A stretch of 50,106 nt of DNA from Acidobacteriaceae bacterium (GTDB lineage: Bacteria; Acidobacteriota; Terriglobia; Terriglobales; Acidobacteriaceae). The notes under the pieces are model-generated. The model worked only from the letters and a program-made list of their open reading frames with translations, had not been told where the DNA came from and ran no database searches. This document shows positions 24,583-33,300 of this stretch, piece by piece; position 1 is the first letter of the stretch, and the number at the start of each line of letters is the position of its first letter. The stretch is taken from contig JASHQH010000186.1 in the NCBI GenBank assembly GCA_030037635.1, positions 1 to 50,106 on the forward strand, read 5' to 3'. The position numbers and the translations under genes are program-made.

Positions 24583-26040
24583 ATGAAGACTCAGGGCAAG
24601 GAGTGCCCCCATATTGCAGCCTTGGACGCTGATCCGGCGGTTCTCGAATATATTCGCCGGATCCTCGCCGATCGCTTCAGGGTGACTACCTTTACCAGTG
24701 CCTTGGAACTTAACCGGAGTTTGAGCGATTCGCCCACCCCCGACCTGCTCCTCATGGACTGGCATGTCACCGAAGACGATGCCGAGGAGAATGCACTGGG
24801 TCTTTTGGCCAAGACGCGCGCCTTGAAGTCCTCGCTTCCCATCGTCATGCTCGCTTGCTCGGCTGAATTGAAAGAGGTGGTCGCGGCCACACGCATGGGC
24901 GCCGCCGACGTGATCCTCAAGCCCTTCAACAAGACCGATATTGACCTTGCCGTGGAGCAATGCCTCAAGACATCAGGCAAGCCCAAGTCCGACGACGAGG
25001 TAACGGAAATCCCGCTCGACGAGAACACGTTCTTTGTCCGTTCAAGCAAGCGCATGAGGGAAATTGAATCGCAGTGCACGCTCGTGGCGCGCGCCGACAT
25101 CCCGGTTCTCATCCTGGGCGAGAGCGGCACCGGCAAAGAAGTGGCGGCTCTGCTCATCCACAAGATGTCCGCGCGCAGCCAGCGTGGTTTCCTGAAGGTC
25201 AATTGCGCAGCCATGCCGGCCGATCTGCTGGAGAGTGAGCTTTTCGGATACGAACAAGGAGCCTTTACCGGGGCCGTCAAATCCAAGCCCGGCAAATTCG
25301 AGATCTGCAATAACGGCACGATTCTCCTCGATGAAATTGGGGAACTGCCCCCGGCCTTGCAGGCAAAACTTCTGCAAGTTCTGCAGGATGGAAGCTTTTC
25401 ACGCCTGGGCAGCCGCACCAGCGTCAAGGTGGATGTGCGCGTGATTGCGGCAACCAACATTGACATCAAGGCGGCTATCGCCAAAAAGACCTTCCGCGAG
25501 GATCTCTTCTATCGTCTCAACGGATTTACCGTCAGGATGCCTCCCTTGCGCGACCGCACCGAGGAAATTCCCGTGCTGTCCCAGCACTTCATGCGCAAGG
25601 TCGCCGCGAAATACGAATGCGATCCTTTACCCATTTCACCTGCACTCATGCAGGCTTTGACCTTGTATTCCTGGCCGGGGAATCTCCGCGAGCTCGAGAA
25701 TACGATCAAGCGTTACCTCGTCCTGGGCAATGAGCAGGCAATTATGGATGAGTTGAGCCCTCTCAAGAGCACTGAATTTGCCGCTTTGCACTCCGAACAG
25801 CCCAATGGGCGTGCGAATCTGAAAAAACTGGTACGTAATCTGAAAGGCAATGCCGAAGCTGTCGCCATCGCGCAGTCGCTTGAAGACAAAGGATGGAACC
25901 GCAAGGCGGCGGCCAACGACTTGCAGATCAGTTACAAGGCTCTTTTGTACAAGATCAAGCAATACAACCTCACACCGCCGCGGAAGCGGCCCGACTGGAT
26001 AGAGCCGGCATCCAGTTTCGACCAGGCTCAGGGCGTGTGA
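24583..26040 (+). CDS. Sigma54-dependent response regulator (receiver-AAA-Fis HTH, PrsR-like)
   Basis: NtrC-family activator of 485 aa. Receiver domain at 8-130 with phosphoacceptor Asp59 (LLLMDWH) and Lys113 (ILKPF). AAA+ domain with Walker A GESGTGKE (179-186), GAFTGA (226-231), Walker B TILLDEIG, and ERFREDLFYRL-like FREDLFYRLNGF. The C-terminal Fis-type HTH reads NRKAAANDLQISYKALLYKI. The arrangement and context match the PEP-CTERM EPS regulator PrsR (TIGR02915-like) as I know it. No partner histidine kinase is in the window. The ATG at 24583 is preceded by AAAGGGA. Its recognition helix is nearly the same as in the two other regulators of this locus. Confidence 0.93.
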   Translation: MKTQGKECPHIAALDADPAVLEYIRRILADRFRVTTFTSALELNRSLSDSPTPDLLLMDWHVTEDDAEENALGLLAKTRALKSSLPIVMLACSAELKEVVAATRMGAADVILKPFNKTDIDLAVEQCLKTSGKPKSDDEVTEIPLDENTFFVRSSKRMREIESQCTLVARADIPVLILGESGTGKEVAALLIHKMSARSQRGFLKVNCAAMPADLLESELFGYEQGAFTGAVKSKPGKFEICNNGTILLDEIGELPPALQAKLLQVLQDGSFSRLGSRTSVKVDVRVIAATNIDIKAAIAKKTFREDLFYRLNGFTVRMPPLRDRTEEIPVLSQHFMRKVAAKYECDPLPISPALMQALTLYSWPGNLRELENTIKRYLVLGNEQAIMDELSPLKSTEFAALHSEQPNGRANLKKLVRNLKGNAEAVAIAQSLEDKGWNRKAAANDLQISYKALLYKIKQYNLTPPRKRPDWIEPASSFDQAQGV

Positions 26041-26394
26041 AACGGCTCCCTTGGGACTCATGCTGCCGGCTCTTCAACCCATCTGGGAGGACCTGCATTT
26101 CCTCACCTGAACAAGGCTCTTGACAGGCACCGAAGTTGGCGGGAACATACCTCCGGGAGTAAAGGACTGCCACGCGAGGCCGTTTTGGGTTCGATTTCGG
26201 AAACATCCATGATTCTGTCTTCTTCGTATAGCTTCCCTTTCTTGCCTTGAGACCCCGGGACAAAGCCGCGAGAATATAAAGAGGTCGGGTTTTCGTGGCC
26301 CAAAATGGGGATTGCCCCGTCGCAACCCTTTAACTATGATAAGGATAGGGAATCCCCGTCCTTCCGGGCTGCCCGGAGAAAGAGTTGTACATTC
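26041..26394. other. Intergenic region upstream of two-repeat protein
   Basis: 354 bp with a good sigma70-type promoter at its end (26312-26340). A sigma54-like AGGCAC-CGAAG-TTGGC at 26125-26140 has a strong -24 but G instead of C at -12 and is not counted as real. No gene is seen. Confidence 0.5.
26312..26340 (+). promoter_or_regulatory. Sigma70-type promoter for two-repeat protein
   Basis: TTGCCC (26312-26317), 17-bp spacer, TATGAT (26335-26340). Start expected near 26347, about 48 nt before the ATG at 26395, which supports that start over the upstream in-frame ATG at 26305. Confidence 0.6.
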
Positions 26395-26865
26395 ATGCTC
26401 GAGACGAATGGGTCAAATCCAGAAAAGGTTGTGATCCAGTTCGGCGGCCGTATGGTCAAGGGCTATTTGGAATCCCCAGTCCGGAATACTATCGAAGAAC
26501 TGCTAAGCAACGCTCCTTCCGGATCCCCCGAAACCTTCAGGATTCGCCGTCTCGATACCGATCTCGTCGAAGATGTACCCGTCAAGGACGTCAAAGCCGT
26601 TTTCTATGTCAATAGCTTTGAAGGGAGCTCGGAGCACAAAAGCCTGAATTTTTATACTCGCGCCCCAACTGTTCACGGCATCTGGATGCGCCTTCAATTC
26701 CTCGATGGCGAAGTCATGGAGGGGATCGTATTCAACTCTCTTCGCTACCTTGTTGACCCCGGGTTCTTCCTCTTGCCCACTGATCCTGGCAGCAACAACA
26801 AGCTCGTGTACGTCGTCAAAAGCTGGCTTGCCGACCACCGTGTTCTTGGTTTGCGCAAAATCTAG
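26395..26865 (+). CDS. Conserved protein with two DUF6982-like repeats
   Basis: Cytoplasmic protein of 156 aa, no signal or membrane segment. It seems to hold two copies of one small beta module: the first starts KVVIQFGGRMVKGYLE, the second MRLQFLDGEVMEGIVFN, followed by GFFLLPTDPGSNNKLVYVV. The second half matches the DUF6982-type pattern as I recall it; function unknown. It is tail-to-tail with the PilZ gene, the two stop codons sharing the palindrome CTAG (four-base overlap). Such modules occur next to PilZ and type IV pilus or EPS regulators, so a signalling role is a guess. The start at 26395 is chosen from the promoter position and the conserved region. Confidence 0.75.
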   Translation: MLETNGSNPEKVVIQFGGRMVKGYLESPVRNTIEELLSNAPSGSPETFRIRRLDTDLVEDVPVKDVKAVFYVNSFEGSSEHKSLNFYTRAPTVHGIWMRLQFLDGEVMEGIVFNSLRYLVDPGFFLLPTDPGSNNKLVYVVKSWLADHRVLGLRKI

Positions 26866-27206
26866 ACGTTGGGTGCTGCTTCCCTCAGGATCGAGTATTG
26901 CAGGATTTCCGCGGCGATCCCCGGCGCGCCGCCCATCGCTTCGTCTTTGCGTACGAGCCGGCCTTGGCACCGTATCGAGCACCAGTTGGAGATCGTGACC
27001 TCAGGGGGCAATTCCAGCAAGAATTCGAAATTCCGAGGGATCAGTTCGCTTTCTGCCGGGCTCACGTAGAAATAAACCCCCCGCTCGCTCACATTTCGGG
27101 TATATGCCGGCAATGCCAGATCTCCGATGAACACGGTGACAGGCGCTTTCACGGGAAAGCGCGGACTCTTTCGTCTTTCGTCTTGTCCCGTCGGATCTTC
27201 AGTCAT
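26862..27206 (-). CDS. PilZ-domain protein (cyclic di-GMP receptor)
   Basis: Single PilZ domain of 114 aa. The c-di-GMP binding motifs are present: RRKSPR (RxxxR, residues 11-16) and NVSERG (the [D/N]xSxxG motif), followed by a beta-barrel with IPRNFEFLLELP and CQGRLVRKDE. It would relay c-di-GMP levels to EPS production or motility. The ATG at 27206 has AAGGTGA upstream; an in-frame GTG at 27302 would add an unrelated N-terminus, leaving only 11 nt to the inferred transcription start. A sigma54-type promoter and the ATGCAAG palindrome lie upstream with the same spacing as at the PEP-CTERM gene, tying this receptor to the EPS regulon. Confidence 0.88.
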   Translation of the reverse strand: MTEDPTGQDERRKSPRFPVKAPVTVFIGDLALPAYTRNVSERGVYFYVSPAESELIPRNFEFLLELPPEVTISNWCSIRCQGRLVRKDEAMGGAPGIAAEILQYSILREAAPNV

Positions 27207-27323
27207 GCAATCAATCTCACCTTGCCATTGCCGGGGGGCGTCTGCGATCCAAGGATGTACTCTTGAACCGGAAGTTTCTAGCGGACTTCGGAAGAACGAC
27301 ACAGGTGTACCGAGTCACACTGC

Positions 27324-27339
27324 TGCAATCTTAAGGCCG
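27324..27339 (-). promoter_or_regulatory. Sigma54 (-24/-12) promoter for PilZ gene
   Basis: The minus strand reads CGGCCT-TAAGA-TTGCA: a perfect -12, GGC at -24, correct spacing. The inferred start is 27313, about 107 nt before the ATG at 27206. A candidate enhancer palindrome is 49 bp upstream. Confidence 0.55.
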
Positions 27340-27388
27340 AAAGATTCTCAAGAAAACATCAGATTTGAGGGTGACTCAAGTTGCCAAC

Positions 27389-27404
27389 ATGCAAGTCTTT
27401 GCAT
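27389..27404. promoter_or_regulatory. 16-bp palindrome ATGCAAG-TC-TTTGCAT, candidate enhancer site
   Basis: Second copy of the motif at 13039-13054: 14 of 16 bases identical, only the two central bases differ. Its centre is about 84 bp upstream of the inferred PilZ transcription start, the same distance as at the PEP-CTERM gene. Confidence 0.65.
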
Positions 27405-27703
27405 AAGCTCGGGTTCAAAAAGGTTCGCATCCACGATCGCAGCCTTTGCCCCGAGATCGTGTGTAGCATGAGTTGCGCGAAGCGGCCAGAAAGAATCTCC
27501 ACGCCATGGTTGCAAGCTCCTGCGAGCGCCCGTGAATTTGTGACTACTTTTCCACTGAGGTAAGAGCTTAAACGCTTGAATTCACGGCGAAAGATCACTA
27601 TGAGCCAAAGGCATTTGAGAGGCTGGAGCGATCAAGAATGCGCTGCTGCGGCGCTCCTCGTGGCTGCATTCGGAAAACTCTCGATGCGTCTTGCGGGTGC
27701 GTC

Positions 27704-28828
27704 TCAAGCTGGAGAAGAAGGTCCGTCGCCTTGAGAGCGTGAACGCATGTGAGCTCTGCGCGGAGCTCTCTCGTAGAGGTCCATGTAGGCTTCAACCATG
27801 GCCTTCAGCGTGAAGTGCGCCACGAAGGCCCTTTCGCCATTCTTCGAGAATTCAGCCCGCGTGCTGTCGCTTTCCGCCATCCGCACGATCGCGGCTGTCA
27901 TCTCCGCACGATCCGTCGCAGAAACCGTGAATCCTGCCTCAGCTACCCGCACGACTTCTGCCATTCCGCCGACGTCGGTCACGATCGCCGGCATCCCCAA
28001 CGAGAAGGCCTGTAGGAGCGACACCGGCAGTCCCTCTGACTTTGAGGACATGATGAACGAGTCGGCAGCGGAGAAAAACGGCGCCACATCGAGTTGCTGC
28101 CCCCAGAACTTCACTTGTCTAACGATTTCCAATTCCTTGGCCAGAGCCTCCAGCATGGCGCGCTGGCTGCCATCGCCGACCATCCAAAGTTGGAGGCTGG
28201 GAATGCTGGAAAGAGCGCCGTGAAAGGCATTCAGCAAATGTGCGTGGTTCTTCACAGGTTCAAGGCGTCCCACATACAGCAGTGTGAAGCCTGCCTTCGG
28301 CGGCCAATTCTCCCTTGGCATGCGCGGCAGTTGGACCGCGCCGTTGTAAACGCGCACGATCTTGCGTTGGGGAAGATTGTGCATGCCTTTCAAATTGTTC
28401 ACCGTCGCATCGCAAATGCCCACAATCCAGTCGCAGAATCTGGCTGCCACGGCGTATTTCAACTCGGCCATGCGGTCATGCGGCGGCGCTACCAGGCTGT
28501 GCCGCGTGGAAACAATACTCGGGACTCCTGCCAGCCTGGCCGCCATGGCCGCATAGATGGTCGGAGTCGGGTTGTGGATGTGAACGATGTCGGGGCGGGA
28601 TTCCTTAAAGATGCGGAAGAAATTTCGCGTGGAGTCGGGCAGGTGTCGGCCCACGTTGGGCTGCACGGCGAAGCCCTCGTTCCGCATTGCCTCGCCGAGC
28701 GTGCCAAGGACGGAGACGCCGAAGACAGCTGGAGTGTGCCCCTGCTCCCGTTGCAAACGGCACATCTGCCAGACGAGCATTTCAGCGCCGCCCATTTCCA
28801 TACTATCCACGACGTGCACAATCCTCAT
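27704..28828 (-). CDS. Family 4 glycosyltransferase
   Basis: GT-B glycosyltransferase of 374 aa. N-terminus RIVHVVDSMEMGGAEMLVWQM with the GG(A)E acceptor loop, then PDIVHIHNPTPT and STRHSLVAPPHDRMAE. The donor domain has LLYVGRLEPVKNH and the EX7E motif SEGLPVSLLQAFSLGMPAIVTDVGGMAEVV. The style resembles the PEP-CTERM/EpsH-associated transferases. The ATG at 28828 has AAGGA upstream and begins the conserved region; an in-frame GTG at 28918, overlapping the stop of the ligase gene by four bases, is the alternative and would add 30 residues. Either way it is co-transcribed with the ligase gene. Confidence 0.88.
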   Translation of the reverse strand: MRIVHVVDSMEMGGAEMLVWQMCRLQREQGHTPAVFGVSVLGTLGEAMRNEGFAVQPNVGRHLPDSTRNFFRIFKESRPDIVHIHNPTPTIYAAMAARLAGVPSIVSTRHSLVAPPHDRMAELKYAVAARFCDWIVGICDATVNNLKGMHNLPQRKIVRVYNGAVQLPRMPRENWPPKAGFTLLYVGRLEPVKNHAHLLNAFHGALSSIPSLQLWMVGDGSQRAMLEALAKELEIVRQVKFWGQQLDVAPFFSAADSFIMSSKSEGLPVSLLQAFSLGMPAIVTDVGGMAEVVRVAEAGFTVSATDRAEMTAAIVRMAESDSTRAEFSKNGERAFVAHFTLKAMVEAYMDLYERAPRRAHMRSRSQGDGPSSPA

Positions 28829-28914
28829 TCCGTGTTCCTTCAGACTCCGAAAGCGCGGGTGCTCGTTAGCCTCAAAGCCGTGCGCGTCATCCTGAAGCTG
28901 GCACAGCCCAGTAC

Positions 28915-30309
28915 TCACTGAAGTATATTCACGGTTCGCAATCCGATATACAGGATGATCATCAACGAAGCGGCCATGATCGCGGAGTACATAGCTACGC
29001 GCGCTAACCGCATGCGGGGCACAATCATTTTGCGATCGAGAGCCAGGCTGTAGACGACCTCTGTCATTCCTCCCAAAACAAAGAGCGTCATGACAAAGGC
29101 GCGAGACAGAAATATTCCCCCCGCAAGAAAGCCTGCGAGCGACAAGACCATCATGCGTCCCAGGTGATTGATCTCGATTTTATCGATGGTCTCACTTCTC
29201 TTCCCCGGGCCGGGAACGGGCTCAGTCTTGATAGCCATAGCTTCGCCTTCACTGATCTTTCCGGGTGAGGCTACGGTCAATGCATCTCTGAGCGTGGGAA
29301 ACAGAAAGAGGCACCAGAAGAAGAGCCCGAACAGTCCCAGTTCTGCCGCGCAGACGGCGACCGAGTTGTGCGCGGTGAGCCCAAGATATTCCGGTAGATT
29401 TCCAAAACCGACCCCAAACACCAGATGAGTCTTAAGAAGCTGCAGGCTTGCGCCCCAAAGAGCAGTGCGGTCAGCGCCCGCGCTGATTGAAATATCACGT
29501 CCGCCTGCGAACTGCAGCTCCATGGTCGCAGCGAAAATCGCGCAGGCAAGCAACACCGCGGGTATGGTGCCGATACGACGACGTGCCAAGAGGAGCGCCA
29601 CCACGGCTAGAGCGATCAATGCGCCTCGCGAATGGGTCAGGTAGATACCCACCAGGAGCAGACACACCGGCAGGACAACGAACGCCAGGTTCCAGAGCTT
29701 CCTCTTTTGCCGCCAGAAGATGAGCACCAGCGGAATCACACACACCAGCAACTGCGCAAAGTCATTGGGATCGTCGATCAATCCCTGCCCTCTCAAGCGG
29801 TAGAACCACTGGCCTGTCTCGTTTTGCATGGGATAAAGGTAAGGGTGATCCGCATTCCACAAGTTATAGTCGACGCTGCCCGATTCTGGCGATATGGGCG
29901 GACCCTCCGGGATTCCACGGTGCAGATCCAGCGCTCCGTTCGCCATGACAAACAAACAGACCAGAACAAGCGTGCCTACGAGAACCTGGAGCTTCCGCTT
30001 CGAATTGCAGTGGAGGCACACAAGGAAATAGCCGAATGCATTGGGGATGAACGAGAGAATGGCCGTAACGCTCCCGCCCATCCAACCCATCCCAACCAGC
30101 ACTGACATAAAGACCGCTATGGCTAGTCCGATCAAGGCCAGCGACTGTGACGTTTTAAGGGGAATGGAGGCTTTCAGCTGAGGCAGGGAAACGAGCGCAA
30201 TCAGCAAAGCAAGAATGAGTTCGATGCGGTAAGCTGCCAGCGGTCCAAACAGGACCTTGGGCGTCAGGTAGTTCGTGATGAAGTAAAGTACGCTGAGGAC
30301 AAAGCCCAT
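28915..30309 (-). CDS. O-antigen ligase/polymerase family protein (Wzy/WaaL-like)
   Basis: Integral membrane protein of 464 aa with 10-12 helices and one large periplasmic loop (about residues 125-175). The Wzy_C/RfaL domain shows LTHSRGALIALAVVALL and the downstream HNSVAVCAAELGLFGLFFW, the usual Arg and His sites. In an EPS locus with a Wzx flippase and a Wzz protein this is the likely polymerase joining repeat units in the periplasm; ligation or O-glycosylation, as proposed for exosortase-associated members, is possible. A Glu/Lys-rich cytoplasmic loop (PGPGKRSETIDKIEI) near residue 370 is unusual. It is followed directly by a GT4 gene. Confidence 0.85.
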   Translation of the reverse strand: MGFVLSVLYFITNYLTPKVLFGPLAAYRIELILALLIALVSLPQLKASIPLKTSQSLALIGLAIAVFMSVLVGMGWMGGSVTAILSFIPNAFGYFLVCLHCNSKRKLQVLVGTLVLVCLFVMANGALDLHRGIPEGPPISPESGSVDYNLWNADHPYLYPMQNETGQWFYRLRGQGLIDDPNDFAQLLVCVIPLVLIFWRQKRKLWNLAFVVLPVCLLLVGIYLTHSRGALIALAVVALLLARRRIGTIPAVLLACAIFAATMELQFAGGRDISISAGADRTALWGASLQLLKTHLVFGVGFGNLPEYLGLTAHNSVAVCAAELGLFGLFFWCLFLFPTLRDALTVASPGKISEGEAMAIKTEPVPGPGKRSETIDKIEINHLGRMMVLSLAGFLAGGIFLSRAFVMTLFVLGGMTEVVYSLALDRKMIVPRMRLARVAMYSAIMAASLMIILYIGLRTVNILQ

Positions 30310-30384
30310 TTTGAATTGTCAGGTGAGGGAGGCAGCCATAATCAGCATAAACTATCTGACGGAACCGGAGCTGTTGCTATGGGC

Positions 30385-33300
30385 TTAGTGGAAATCGCGG
30401 GAGCGGATGGAAGCGGCGGTGATTTCGAGCGCAGCCACACGCTTGGCTTTCACGTGAATAACACCTTCCTGATTCTGCGCCTGACCCGCGATCAGCAGAA
30501 AGCGGCTGCGCGTGATCACCATTCGTTCGCGCTCAAATAGATCGGGTGTCACGATCACATTGGCAATACCGGTCTCATCTTCGAGCGACAGGAAGACAAA
30601 GCCCTTAGCCGTACCCGGGCGCTGGCGTGCGATCACGCAGCCGGCAATGCGGATGAAATGCTCATTGCTGCAACGCAGAAGATCGTCAGCCGAGAAAATC
30701 CCTTCGCCGCGCAGCGCAGCGCGATGGCAAGCCATGGGATGTGGGCCGGTAGTCAGACCCGTTCCGGCGAAGTCGGCCGCCAGACGCTCTTCGCTGGTCA
30801 TCTTTTTGAGCGGCATCGCGGGGCGTGATTCGTTGGGCGTGGCTTGCCATCCGCGCAGCAGCGGACCAACCGGACGGCCCGCTCGCTCCACCTGCCACAG
30901 CGCATCGCGCCGATGCTCCACCTGGCCCAGCGTATTCAGCGCTCCGATGTAGGCCAGTGTGACCAATTCTTTACGGTTCAGCTGGGGAACGCGCAGAGTG
31001 AGATCGTCGACCGACTGAAAAGCCCCCTCGGCACGCGACGCAAGCAACCCCTCAGCCGAGGAATGACGCAATCCTTTCGCATAGTTCATGCCCACGCGCA
31101 GTGAGAACGAGCCATCAGGTTCGGGCTCGACCGTACAGAGCCACTCTGACCGCTGCACGTCGATGGGGCGTACCCGCAGCCCATGCCGCTGCGCATCCTT
31201 GATAAGCACAGCCGGAGAGTAGAAGCCCATAGGCTGATTGTTGAGCAGACCGCAGGTGAAGGCGGCCAGATAGTGGACCTTCAGATAAGCTGAGGCGTAG
31301 GCGATCAGAGCGAAGCTGGCCGCGTGGCTCTCAGGAAAACCGTACATGGCGAACGACGAGATGGCCTGAACGATATTGTCCTGCGCTTCAGAGCAGATGC
31401 CGTTGCGCGTCATTCCCGAGCGCAGACGTCCTTCCAGGTCTTTCATGCGCTGCATCGAGCGGCGCATGCCCACGGCGCGGCGTAGATCCTCAGCTTCCGC
31501 GCCGCTGAAGCTGGCTACTGTCATTGCCATGCGCAGCAACTGCTCCTGGAACAACGGCACGCCCAGCGTGCGTTCCAGCACCGGCTGGAGCGAAGGATGT
31601 GGATACGTGATCGCCTCCTTGCCCTGGCGCCGGCGCATGTAGGGGTGCATCATTTTGCCCACGATGGGGCCGGGACGGATGATGGCCACCTGCACCACAA
31701 GGTCGTAAAAACGCACCGGCGCATTGTGAGGAATGGAGGCCATCTGCGCGCGGCTCTCCACCTGAAACATACCCACCGTATCCGCTTTGCGCAGCGTCTC
31801 ATAAACCACCGGATCCTCAGGCAGCGCTGCCAGGTCCACTTGCTTGCCGTAGCGCTGCGGGATCAGCTCGATCGCATCTTTGAGCACCGCCATCATGCCC
31901 AGGCCCAGCAAGTCGACCTTGATGAGGCCCAGATCGGCGCAATCTTCCTTGTCCCACTGCACCACGGTGCGGCCCGGCATCGACGCAAGCTCGATGGGCA
32001 CCACGCGATTGAGCATGCCCGCGCAGATCACCATGCCGCCGGAGTGCTGGCCTAGATGGCGCGGCAGATCCTTCACACGCAGGCACAGGTCGAGATAGCG
32101 GGCGATGCGCGGATGGCGCTGATCGAAGCCTGCCTGCGCAAAATGCTCTTCCATGGTGTCGTTCGGCCCGCGCCACTCCCAATGGCCCATCAAGCTTGAG
32201 AGCCGCGCGATCTGATCCTCCTCAAAGCCCAGTGCCTTGCCAACCTCGCGCGCTGCCGACCGCCCGCGATAGGTGATCACGTTGGCGGTCATGGCTGCGC
32301 CCAGTGCTCCGTAGCGCTCGTACACGTACTGGATCACCTGTTCACGCTGGTCGCCGGAAGGCAAGTCGAGGTCGATGTCGGGCCACTCGCCGCGATTCTC
32401 ACTCAGAAATCTCTCAAAGAGCAGCTCCATGCCCACGGGATCGACGGCCGTAATCTCAAGCGCATAGCAAACGGCAGAGTTGGCAGCCGAGCCGCGCCCC
32501 TGCACCAGAAAACCGTGGCTCTGGCAGTAGCGGATCAGATCCCACACGATAAGGAAGTAGCCCGCAAACCCAAGTTTGGCGATCAGCGCAAGTTCGTGTA
32601 CCACTTGCGCCCGCGCTTTATCGAATAAATGCCGTTTTGCCAGGCATCCATAGCGCTTGCACACACCTTCCTCCACGCGCTGCGCCAGAAAACTGTCCAT
32701 CGTTTCGCCCCCCGGAACCGGGTAATGCGGAAATTCGTAGCCCAGATGGCTGAGCGTGAATTCCAGCCGCTGGCTCACGATGCGCGTGTTGGCAATCGCT
32801 TCAGGAATATCGCTGAAGAGCGTATCCATTTGCCGCGCCGTGCGCAGATGCCGCATGGAATTGACCGCCAGCATACGGCCCGCATCATCCAGTGTAGTGT
32901 GCTGACGAATGGCGGTGAAGAGATCAAGAAGTTCCCGATCCTCTTCTACGGCGTAGCGGACACCGTTGGTTGCAATCACGGGCAGGCCAAGGCTTGAGGC
33001 AAGACTGAGCAGCGACTGGTTGCGGCACTCCTCTTCGCGCTCTTGATGTCGTTGCAGCTCGATATACAGGTTGCCACGGCCATAGATTGCCGCCAGCCTT
33101 TCGATCGTCCTGTGCGCTTCGTCTTCACCGCCATTGGCCAATGACGCGGCCATCGGTCCTTCGTCGCCACCGGTCAGGCAGATCAGCCCCGGCGAGAACT
33201 CTTCGAGATCATCGAGAGTTGCAGCGCCCTCCGCCTTGGTCGTTTCGCGCATCTTGTAGCGCGTAATCATCTGGCAAAGGTTCTGGTAGCCTGCCTGCGA

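Larger units (their letters stand above)
27207..27703. other. Intergenic region with sigma54 promoter and enhancer of PilZ gene
   Basis: 497 bp. The part nearest the PilZ gene holds the promoter (27324-27339) and the palindrome (27389-27404). The rest, up to the end of the glycosyltransferase gene at 27704, shows no credible gene, promoter or terminator; short frames there look like noise. Confidence 0.55.

Noticed and set aside
26125..26140. AGGCAC-CGAAG-TTGGC as a sigma54 promoter of the two-repeat protein
   Set aside because: The invariant C at -12 is G; a good sigma70-type promoter is nearer to the gene.
27381..27563. 60-codon frame over the ATGCAAG palindrome
   Set aside because: No ribosome binding site, no conserved feature; the region is better explained as regulatory.
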